DNA from: Pseudonocardia sp.
GTDB taxonomy: Bacteria > Actinomycetota > Actinomycetes > Mycobacteriales > Pseudonocardiaceae
Assembly: GCA_025869365.1 (NCBI GenBank)
Contig: JAOZVV010000116.1
Location: forward strand, 1 to 40,948
DNA length: 40,948 nt
Direction of reading: 5' to 3'
The notes under the pieces are model-generated. The model did not search any database and was not told where the DNA came from. It was given only the letters and a program-made list of their open reading frames with translations. Both the position numbers and the translations under genes were made by a program. Numbering within the stretch: position 1 is the stretch's first letter; the number at the start of each line of letters is the position of its first letter. Of this stretch, positions 6,580 through 13,466 are shown piece by piece.

Positions 6580-8657
6580 GCACACCGCGTCTCGCGGAAG
6601 CCCGGACGACCGATGCCGGTGCCCGGGGCGGGGCCGGCGGGGTGGCGGCGCTGGCCGCCCTGCTCGCCGCGGTCGTCCTGGTGGGGATGTGGCACCTGAC
6701 GCAGGGCACCTCCGGCGTCGGGATGGCGGACCTGCTGCGTGCGCTGGCCGGTGCGCGCGAGAGCGTCGGCGGCGTGGCGGTCGGGGACGTGGTGACCGGC
6801 TCGCGCCTGCCGCGCCTGTTCGCCGGCGTGGCGGTGGGCTTCGCGCTCGGCGCCGCCGGCGCGCTGCTGCAGTCCGTCACGCGGAACGCCCTGGCCTCGC
6901 CGGACACCCTGGCGGTCACCGCCGGGGCCTACTTCGCGCTCTGCGTGGTCGCCGCCCTCGGCCTCGCCGTTCCGCTGTGGGCGTCCGGTGCCGTCGCGTT
7001 CGTCGGCGGCCTCGCCGCGGCGGCGGTGGTGCTCGGCCTGGCCGGCCGGGCGGCGGGGACGGCGACGACGCGGCTCGTCCTGGCCGGCTCGGCGATCGCG
7101 ATGGCCCTGGACGCGGCCACGGCGATGCTGCTGATCCTCTTCCGGGAGAACACCACCGGCCTGTACGCGTGGGGCAGCGGCTCGCTCGCGCAGCTGAACC
7201 TCGACGCCTCGATGCGCGCGATGCCCGTGGTCGTCGTGGTGCTGTGCGGGGCGCTGCTGCTGTCCCGGAGGCTCGACGTGCTCGGCCTGGGGGACGACGC
7301 CGCGTCCTCCCTCGGCGTGCCGATCCGCTCGACCCGGGTGCTGGCGGTGGTCGGCGCCGTGCTGCTGACCAGCGTCTCGGTGACCCTCGCCGGTCCGATC
7401 GCCTTCGTCGGGCTCGGCGCACCCGTGCTGGCCCGGCTGGTCGCCGGCAGGATCCGGGCAGTGCACCGGCACGTCCTGCTCGTGCCCGTCGCCGGGCTCC
7501 TCGGCGCCCTGCTCGTGCTGCTGGCCGACGCCGTGCTGCGCGCGATCCTCGGCGCCGAGGGGGCCGCGTCGATCCCCACCGGGGTGCCGACCGCGGTGCT
7601 GGGCGGCGTCCTGATCGTGATCCTGGCGCTGCGGCTGCGGGACGCCGGCTCGGCCGGGCGGCTTCCTCGCATCGCGCTGCGCTCGCGTCGGCGGTTCCTG
7701 GTCGTCCTGGTCGCCGCCGCCGCGCTGCTCGCCGGGGCCGTCGTGGTCGGCGTGCTCGGCGGGAGCCTGTGGCTGCGCACCGGGGACATCGCCCTCTGGC
7801 TGCGGGGCACCGCACCGGATCTCGTGGGCCGCGCACTCGACGACCGGGTGCCCCGCGTGGTCGCCGCAGTCCTCGCCGGTGCGGCACTCGCCCTGGCCGG
7901 CTGCGTCGTGCAGAGCACCGTGCGCAACCCGCTGGCGGAACCGGGGGTGCTCGGCATCACGGCGGGCGCCGGGCTGGGGGCGGTGGTCGTCGTGACCTCG
8001 GGCCTGTCCGGCGGGCTGCTGGTCGTCGCCGCGGTCCTGACCGGGCTGGCGACCTTCGCGCTGATCGCCGTGCTCGCGTGGCGCGGCGGGCTGCTTCCCG
8101 ACCGGTTCGTGCTGGTCGGCATCGGATGCGGCTACGGGCTCAGCGCCGTCACGAGCTTCCTGCTGCTGCGCTCGAACCCGTGGGACACCCCGCGCATCCT
8201 CACCTGGCTCTCCGGCACGACCTACGGGCGCACGTTCCCCGACGTGGTCCCGGTCGCGGTGGGGTTGGCCGTCGGGGTCCCGCTGCTGCTCGCGATGCGC
8301 CGGCACCTCGACCTGCTCGCCGTCGACGAGGACACCCCGCGCATCCTCGGCCTCCGGCTGGAACGGACCCGTCTCACGGTGCTGGCGGTCGGGGCGGTGC
8401 TCGCCGCGGTGAGCGTGGTCGCGGTCGGCGTCGTCGGGTTCGTGGGGCTCGTCGCCCCGCACCTCGCCCGCGCCGTGGTCGGCACCCGGCACGGCCGCGT
8501 CATCCCCGTCTCGATGCTGCTCGGCGGGCTGCTCGTGTGCGTCGCGGACACGCTCGGACGCACGCTGATCGCCCCGACCCAGCTCCCCGCCGGGCTCATG
8601 ATCGCCCTGGTCGGTGCCCCGTACTTCGTGTGGTTGATCCGCCGGTCACGGGTGTAG
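6576..8657 (+). CDS. Fused double FecCD-type permease
   Basis: A 693-residue membrane protein made of two consecutive FecCD permease domains in one chain. The first half has SRLPRLFAGVAVGFALGAAG and LLQSVTRNALASPDTL; the second half repeats these as DRVPRVVAAVLAGAALALAG and VVQSTVRNPLAEPGVL. Both halves carry the cytoplasmic coupling segment GLGAPVLARLV or GLVAPHLARAV. Each half has about ten hydrophobic segments, joined near residue 365 by an Arg-rich linker. Fusion is known in FhuB; most importers use two separate subunits. GTG start overlaps the stop of the binding-protein gene. The 3' end overlaps the convergent hydrolase gene by 12 bases. Confidence 0.93.
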   Translation: MSTPRLAEARTTDAGARGGAGGVAALAALLAAVVLVGMWHLTQGTSGVGMADLLRALAGARESVGGVAVGDVVTGSRLPRLFAGVAVGFALGAAGALLQSVTRNALASPDTLAVTAGAYFALCVVAALGLAVPLWASGAVAFVGGLAAAAVVLGLAGRAAGTATTRLVLAGSAIAMALDAATAMLLILFRENTTGLYAWGSGSLAQLNLDASMRAMPVVVVVLCGALLLSRRLDVLGLGDDAASSLGVPIRSTRVLAVVGAVLLTSVSVTLAGPIAFVGLGAPVLARLVAGRIRAVHRHVLLVPVAGLLGALLVLLADAVLRAILGAEGAASIPTGVPTAVLGGVLIVILALRLRDAGSAGRLPRIALRSRRRFLVVLVAAAALLAGAVVVGVLGGSLWLRTGDIALWLRGTAPDLVGRALDDRVPRVVAAVLAGAALALAGCVVQSTVRNPLAEPGVLGITAGAGLGAVVVVTSGLSGGLLVVAAVLTGLATFALIAVLAWRGGLLPDRFVLVGIGCGYGLSAVTSFLLLRSNPWDTPRILTWLSGTTYGRTFPDVVPVAVGLAVGVPLLLAMRRHLDLLAVDEDTPRILGLRLERTRLTVLAVGAVLAAVSVVAVGVVGFVGLVAPHLARAVVGTRHGRVIPVSMLLGGLLVCVADTLGRTLIAPTQLPAGLMIALVGAPYFVWLIRRSRV

Positions 8658-9395
8658 GAACTCCCGGACCAGCGTGCTGATCAGCGCGGGGCGTTCGGCG
8701 AGCAGGTCGTGCGTCGTCCCCGGCACGATGCACAGCTGCGCGCCCGGGACGGACGCGGCGATCAGGAGGCTGTGGTCGGGCCTGATCGTGTCCCGGTCCC
8801 CGGACATCACGAGCGTGCGCGCGGTGATCACGGCGAGCTCCGCCGGGTCGATCCCCGGCTCCTCGGTCCACAGGCGGAACAGCTTGCGGAGCACGACGTC
8901 CGCGTGCCCGGGGCCGTCGGGCGAGAGCCGGTCGTAGTGCATCCGCTCGACGTCCGGCCTGTCCCCGCGGGGCTGCCGCGCGTCGAGCACGGGGACGCCG
9001 GCGGCCTCCGCCGAGTGCGTGAAACCGGACGGGTCCAGGTTCGCGCTGATGGCGACCAGCGCGCGCACCCGGGCCGGATGACGCAGCGCGAGCAGCAGTC
9101 CGATGATCGCGCCGTCGCTGTACCCGACGACGTCCACGGTCTGCAGGCCGTGCGCGTCGAGATAGGCGAGGGTGTCCGCGAGGCCGCGCTCGTAGCCGTA
9201 CTCCCCGTCGACGTCGGCCGACCGCCCGTGCCCGGGCCGCTCGAAGGCGAACACCCGGTGGTCCGCCACGAGGGCGTCGGACTGCGCGCGCAGGGACTCG
9301 AGCGAGCAGAAGCCGCCGTGCAGCAGCAGGACGGGATCCCCCGCGCCGTCCACCTGCGAGTACAGGTCGGCGCCGTTGATGCGAAGGTGGGCCAC
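8646..9395 (-). CDS. Alpha/beta hydrolase
   Basis: A 249-residue alpha/beta-hydrolase fold enzyme. It has oxyanion segment LLLHGGFCS, nucleophile elbow GYSDGA (Ser), acidic residue in SGDRDTI, and catalytic His in GTTHDLL, so the triad is complete. Sequence does not fix a substrate; esterase or lactonase activity is most likely. The GTG start is preceded by GGACGGAG. It is transcribed toward the importer and overlaps its last 12 bases, so it is not in that operon. Because it lies between the importer and the DUF1611 operon, hydrolysis of an imported ester siderophore is possible but unsupported. Confidence 0.88.
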   Translation of the reverse strand: MAHLRINGADLYSQVDGAGDPVLLLHGGFCSLESLRAQSDALVADHRVFAFERPGHGRSADVDGEYGYERGLADTLAYLDAHGLQTVDVVGYSDGAIIGLLLALRHPARVRALVAISANLDPSGFTHSAEAAGVPVLDARQPRGDRPDVERMHYDRLSPDGPGHADVVLRKLFRLWTEEPGIDPAELAVITARTLVMSGDRDTIRPDHSLLIAASVPGAQLCIVPGTTHDLLAERPALISTLVREFLHP

Positions 9396-9458
9396 CCGCT
9401 CCGTCCTCGGTCCTACGACGTCCGTGATCGAGAAGTACCGCCGTCCGGGCTGACCGGG

Positions 9459-9478
9459 TAGGCTTTACCTGTCGGTAA
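9459..9478 (+). promoter_or_regulatory. Promoter and operator of DUF1611 operon
   Basis: TAGGCT (9459-9464) is immediately followed by the inverted repeat TTACC-tgtc-GGTAA (9465-9478), placed where transcription should start. The same TTACCTGTC word and GGTAA arm occur after a TAGGCT hexamer upstream of the ABC importer, where the spacer is four bases longer. A common repressor is likely. Confidence 0.5.
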
Positions 9479-9550
9479 TCTTGCCGACCCTCAGGGCAGA
9501 CTACTCGTTGAACGCAGGCTCCCTGCCTCGCCGCGATCCTGTCGCCTTCT

Positions 9551-9572
9551 CTGAGACTGCTCAGAGGATCCT
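9551..9572 (+). promoter_or_regulatory. Hairpin and palindrome over ribosome site
   Basis: CTGAG-actg-CTCAG (9551-9564) ends at the Shine-Dalgarno GAGGA (9564-9568), which itself lies in the palindrome AGGATCCT (9565-9572) ending at the ATG. A third small hairpin, GCAGG-ctc-CCTGC, is at 9514-9526. Together they could modulate translation of the DUF1611 gene; this is inference. Confidence 0.25.
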
Positions 9573-10748
9573 ATGTCTCCGCTCGTCAGTGGTACCTCTT
9601 TTCTTGCTGCGCCCGAACAGAGCGAGTGGGCCGTCCCGGCGGCGCCCTTCGCTCTGCCCGCCGGTTCCACCGCCGTCGTCTACTGCGAGGGGCAGTTCGG
9701 CGAGCAGGACGGCAAGACCGCGAACGGCCTGGTCCGGCACTCGGAGAGGTACGAGGTCCTCAGCGTCATCGACAGCCGCCGGTGCGGGGTCGATGCCGGG
9801 ATGTTCCTGGACGGCACCTCCAACGGCATCCCGGTGCTGGCGTCGCTCGACGAGTCCGTCTCGCACGCCGGTCGGGTTCCGGACTACCTGATCTGCGGCC
9901 TGGCGCCGGCCGACGGCCTGCTCTCGGACGACCAGCGGATCGTGCTGCTCGACGGCATCGCCCGGGGGATGCACATCGTCAACGGGCTGCACGAGTTCCT
10001 CAACGACGACGCGGAGTTCGTCGCGGCTGCCGTGCGCGCCGGCGTCACCATCACCGATGTACGACGCCCGAAGGCCAAGCGCGACCTGCACCTGTTCTCC
10101 GGCCGGATCCTCGACGTGACCTGCCCCAGGATCGCGATCCTGGGCACGGACGGGGCGATCGGCAAGCGCACCACCGCCACGCTGCTGGTGCAGGCGCTGA
10201 ACGCGCGCGGCATCAAGGCGGTCATGGTCGGCACCGGTCAGACCACCCTGATCCAGGGCGGGAAGTACGGCGTCGCGCTGGATGCGCTCGTTCCCCAGTT
10301 CTGCTCGGGCGAGGTCGAGAACCAGGTCGTCGCCGCGTTCGAGGGCGAGGACCCCGATGTCATCGTGGTCGAGGGCCAGGGCGCGCTCAGCCACCCCGCG
10401 TACCTGACCTCCGCCCACATCCTGCGGGGCAGCCGCCCGGCCGGGGTGATCGTGCAGCACGCGCCGAAACGCACCAGGCTCGGGGACTTCCCGATGATGC
10501 CGATGCCCACCGCGGCCAGCGAGATCGCCCTGATCGAGGCGTTCGCCGACACCCGCGTCATCGGGGTCACGATCAACCACGAGGAGATGACCGAGGACGA
10601 GCTCGGCACCGCGATCGAGGAGCATCGCTCGCAGCTCGGCCTCCCCGTCACCGACCCCCTGACGCGCCCCGCGTCGGAGCTGGTCGACATGGTGCTCGCG
10701 GCCTTCCCCGTGCTCGCGGCGGTGGCCGACACCGCCGCGGCTGTGTGA
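9573..10748 (+). CDS. DUF1611 (DgcN-like) P-loop protein
   Basis: A 391-residue DUF1611 protein. An N-terminal Rossmann-like domain (about residues 25-165) is followed by a P-loop-like domain with GTDGAIGKRTTA (residues 191-202, Lys198) and conserved VVEGQGALSHPAY and QHAPKRTRLGDFP. A member of this family, DgcN, has been described as a D-glutamate N-acetyltransferase working with racemase DgcA in D-glutamate catabolism; many others remain uncharacterised. The gene is followed by a PLP racemase overlapping in GTGA, so the pair likely acts on one amino acid. ATG start with GAGGA upstream. It may be regulated through the operator at 9465-9478. Confidence 0.85.
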   Translation: MSPLVSGTSFLAAPEQSEWAVPAAPFALPAGSTAVVYCEGQFGEQDGKTANGLVRHSERYEVLSVIDSRRCGVDAGMFLDGTSNGIPVLASLDESVSHAGRVPDYLICGLAPADGLLSDDQRIVLLDGIARGMHIVNGLHEFLNDDAEFVAAAVRAGVTITDVRRPKAKRDLHLFSGRILDVTCPRIAILGTDGAIGKRTTATLLVQALNARGIKAVMVGTGQTTLIQGGKYGVALDALVPQFCSGEVENQVVAAFEGEDPDVIVVEGQGALSHPAYLTSAHILRGSRPAGVIVQHAPKRTRLGDFPMMPMPTAASEIALIEAFADTRVIGVTINHEEMTEDELGTAIEEHRSQLGLPVTDPLTRPASELVDMVLAAFPVLAAVADTAAAV

Positions 10749-11884
10749 CCGCGCCCCGTATCGACACCGATCTCGGCAAGATCGAACAGAACACGCGGGT
10801 CCTGGTCGACCGGCTCGCCGCGAAGGGCATCCGGGTCACCGGGGTCACGAAGTCCGCGCTGGGCTCGCCCGGAGTCGGCGCGGCGATGCTCCGGGGCGGT
10901 GCGTACGGCCTCGGTGACTCCCGGGTGCCGAACCTCACCCGGCTGGCCGGGCTCGACAGAAGACCGCTGCGCACGTTGATCCGCTCACCGATGCTGAGCC
11001 AGGTGGGGCGGGTCGTCGGGGTCGCCGACGTCAGTCTGAACACCGGGGCCGCGGTGGTGGCGGCGCTCGCCGGCGCGGCGACCGAGGCCGGGCGGCCGCA
11101 CGGCGTCGTGCTGATGGTCGAGCTGGGTGACCTCCGCGAGGGCATCGCGGCCGACGACGTCCCCGAAGCCGTGCGCGCCGTCCTCGGTCACCCGTCCCTG
11201 CGGCTCGTCGGGCTCGGCGCCAATCTCGCCTGCCAGAACGGCGTGGTGCCCGACGACCGGAACATGGGTGTGCTCACCGGGCTCGTGGAGAAGGTCGAGG
11301 CACTGCACGGGATCTCGCTCGACGTCGTCTCGGGCGGCAACTCGGCGACCCTGAACTGGGCGCTGAGCACCGACGACGTCGGCCGGATCGACGAGCTCCG
11401 GCTCGGCGAAGCCATCCTCCTCGGCGTCGATCCGCTGTACCGGACACCGATCCCCGGCCTGCACACGGACGCCTCCACGGTGACCGCGGAGGTCATCGAG
11501 GTCGCGGTGAAACCGGCTCAGCCCTGGGGTGATCGTGCTCAGGCCGCGTTCGGTGAGCCGCCGGCCCGCACCGGCAGCGGCTCGGTACGGCAGGCGATCC
11601 TCGCCCTCGGCCGTCAGGACGTGGACCCCGCGGGCCTGCAGCCACCCGAGGGCATCACGATCCTCGGGATGAGCAGCGACCACCTGGTCGTCGACCTGGG
11701 CGACCACGCCGTGGCGGTCGGCGACGAGATCGACTTCGGCGTCGCCTACGGCGCCTTCATGCAGGCGATGACGTCGCCCTTCGTCACGAAGATCGAGCAT
11801 CGCGGCCGTCCCACCGCACCCCCGGTGCCGGTGTGCCCCACCACGACGAACGGCCAGGTCCGGGAGCATCTCTCGATGCCCTGA
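10745..11884 (+). CDS. Alanine/ornithine racemase family PLP enzyme
   Basis: A 379-residue fold-type III PLP enzyme of the alanine/ornithine racemase (YhfX-like) group. The PLP lysine is Lys36 in GVTKSALG, followed by the family pattern GAYGLGDSRVPNL; VVSGGNSATLNWAL and LRLGEAILLG are the phosphate-binding and barrel-closing segments. It should interconvert L and D forms of an amino acid, perhaps a basic or N-acylated one. GTG start overlaps the DUF1611 stop. In the known DgcN-DgcA system the racemase belongs to the enolase superfamily, so here a non-homologous racemase occupies the partner position. Confidence 0.85.
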   Translation: MTAPRIDTDLGKIEQNTRVLVDRLAAKGIRVTGVTKSALGSPGVGAAMLRGGAYGLGDSRVPNLTRLAGLDRRPLRTLIRSPMLSQVGRVVGVADVSLNTGAAVVAALAGAATEAGRPHGVVLMVELGDLREGIAADDVPEAVRAVLGHPSLRLVGLGANLACQNGVVPDDRNMGVLTGLVEKVEALHGISLDVVSGGNSATLNWALSTDDVGRIDELRLGEAILLGVDPLYRTPIPGLHTDASTVTAEVIEVAVKPAQPWGDRAQAAFGEPPARTGSGSVRQAILALGRQDVDPAGLQPPEGITILGMSSDHLVVDLGDHAVAVGDEIDFGVAYGAFMQAMTSPFVTKIEHRGRPTAPPVPVCPTTTNGQVREHLSMP

Positions 11885-11896
11885 CCTGGCCGTCTG

Positions 11897-11973
<77 letters not shown>

Positions 11974-12010
11974 AAGGCTCAGCATTCGTTTCCCTGAGCC
12001 GTGGAGAACT

Positions 12011-12946
12011 CTACCTGACGTCCGCGGAGGCCGTTGCAGGGGCCTCCTTCCGCGCTGCGACCTCGATCGGACGGGGCACCAGGGTCAGGAGGCTGGCCTC
12101 CGGAGGGCAGGCGAAGCGCACCGGCGCGAACGGCGAGGTGCCCAGGCCCGCGGAGACGTGCAGGTGCATCCGGGCTCCCCAGCGGGACGCGCCGCGGGCC
12201 CGTGAGCGGTCCAACCCGCAGTTGGTGACGAGCGCCCCGTACCCGGGCAGGCGCAGCTGGCCGCCGTGCGTGTGGCCGGCCAGGACGAGGTCGTACCCGT
12301 CCGCGGCGAAGCAGTCCAGCACGCGCGGCTCGGGGGAGTGGGTGAGCCCGAGCCGCAGGTCCGCGGTGATCGGGCCGGAGATGCTCTCGTAGCGGTCCAG
12401 CGCGAGATGGGGGTCGTCGACGCCGGAGACGCCGACCCGCACGTCGTCGAGGTCCAGGAAGATGCGCTGGTGGGTGGCGTCGTGCCAGCCGTGCTCGACG
12501 AACGCGGCGCGCAGGTCCCGCCACGGCAGCGGCTCACCGTGGCTGCGGCGCTGGCTCTTGCGCAGGTAGCGGGCCGGGTTCTTCGGGGTGGGCCCGAAGT
12601 AGTCGTTGCTGCCGAAGACGAACAGGCCGGGCAGGTCCAGCAACGGGCCCAACGCCGCGAGGACCCCCGGGACGGCCTTCGGATGGGCCAGGTTGTCCCC
12701 GGTGTTCACGACGAGGTCCGGTTCGAGCGAGGCGAGCTCGGACACCCAGCGCTTCTTGCTCTCCTGGCCGGGTGTGAGGTGCAGGTCCGAGACGTGCAGG
12801 ATCCGCAGCGGGCGGGTCCCCTCCGGCAGGACCGCCATGGTGGCCTCGCGCAGGGTCCACCGTCGACGCTCGTATCCGGCCGCGTACGCGACGGTCGCCG
12901 CTCCCGTGGTGGTGGCCCCGATCGCCACCCGTCCCCAGCTCTTCAC
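12011..12946 (-). CDS. Membrane-anchored metallophosphoesterase
   Basis: A 311-residue calcineurin-like phosphoesterase. An N-terminal hydrophobic segment (GRVAIGATTTGAATVAYAAG) probably anchors it, with the catalytic domain after residue 45. Metal-binding motifs are HVSDLHL (D-x-H), NTGDN, GSNDYF (in place of the usual GNHD/E) and AGHTHGGQ. This variant is typical of actinobacterial proteins such as Rv3683. The substrate is unknown; bacterial relatives (YkuE-like) hydrolyse phosphomonoesters or diesters at the envelope. The GTG start lies seven bases from TACCCT (12954-12959, minus strand), indicating a leaderless transcript divergent from the YqeY gene. Confidence 0.9.
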   Translation of the reverse strand: MKSWGRVAIGATTTGAATVAYAAGYERRRWTLREATMAVLPEGTRPLRILHVSDLHLTPGQESKKRWVSELASLEPDLVVNTGDNLAHPKAVPGVLAALGPLLDLPGLFVFGSNDYFGPTPKNPARYLRKSQRRSHGEPLPWRDLRAAFVEHGWHDATHQRIFLDLDDVRVGVSGVDDPHLALDRYESISGPITADLRLGLTHSPEPRVLDCFAADGYDLVLAGHTHGGQLRLPGYGALVTNCGLDRSRARGASRWGARMHLHVSAGLGTSPFAPVRFACPPEASLLTLVPRPIEVAARKEAPATASADVR

Positions 12947-12953
12947 GGACGTC

Positions 12954-12983
12954 AGGGTACGTCCCGGCGTCCTGCGCTACCGT
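12954..12983. promoter_or_regulatory. Divergent leaderless promoters
   Basis: TACCCT on the minus strand (12954-12959) is seven bases from the metallophosphoesterase GTG. TACCGT on the plus strand (12978-12983) is eight bases from the YqeY GTG. The whole gap is only 45 bases, so each promoter's upstream region overlaps the other gene's start. Confidence 0.5.
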
Positions 12984-12991
12984 TCCCCTCC

Positions 12992-13462
12992 GTGAGCCCC
13001 TTGAAGGACCAGCTGCGGACCGACCTGACGGCCGCGATGAAGAGCCGCGACGAGCTGGTGAAATCCACCCTGCGGATGACCCTGACCGCGATCGGCAACG
13101 CCGAGGTCGCCGGCACCGAGGCCCGCCAGCTCGACGACGACGAGGTGCTGAAGGTCATCACCAAGGAGGCCAAGAAGCGGGCGGAGTCCGCGGAGGCCTT
13201 CGCCGCCGCGGGGCGGGACGAGCTGGCGGCGCAGGAGCGGGCCGAGGGCGAGATCCTGGCGCGCTACCTGCCCACCCAGCTCACGGACGACGAGCTCGCC
13301 GCGATCGCCGAGCAGGCCGTCGCCGAGGTCACCGCGGAGACCGGCGAGAAGCCCGGCCCGCGGCAGATGGGCCTGGTCATGAAGAAGGCCACCCCCGCCG
13401 CGGCGGGCCGCGCCGAGGGTGGCCGGGTGGCCGCGGCGGTGAAGAAGCTGCTCGTCGGCTGA
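12992..13462 (+). CDS. GatB/YqeY domain protein
   Basis: A 156-residue YqeY-type protein: KDQLRTDLTAAMKSRD at the N-terminus, RAEGEILARYLPTQLTDDEL centrally, and GQMG-like PRQMGLVMKKATPAAAGRAEGG near the end. YqeY proteins are related to the C-terminal tRNA-binding tail of the GatB amidotransferase subunit; their own role is unknown, though link to tRNA-dependent amidation is often suggested. GTG start on an apparently leaderless message. Its stop is four bases from the topA stop on the opposite strand, leaving no room for a separate terminator. Confidence 0.92.
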   Translation: MSPLKDQLRTDLTAAMKSRDELVKSTLRMTLTAIGNAEVAGTEARQLDDDEVLKVITKEAKKRAESAEAFAAAGRDELAAQERAEGEILARYLPTQLTDDELAAIAEQAVAEVTAETGEKPGPRQMGLVMKKATPAAAGRAEGGRVAAAVKKLLVG

Positions 13463-13466
13463 GCCG

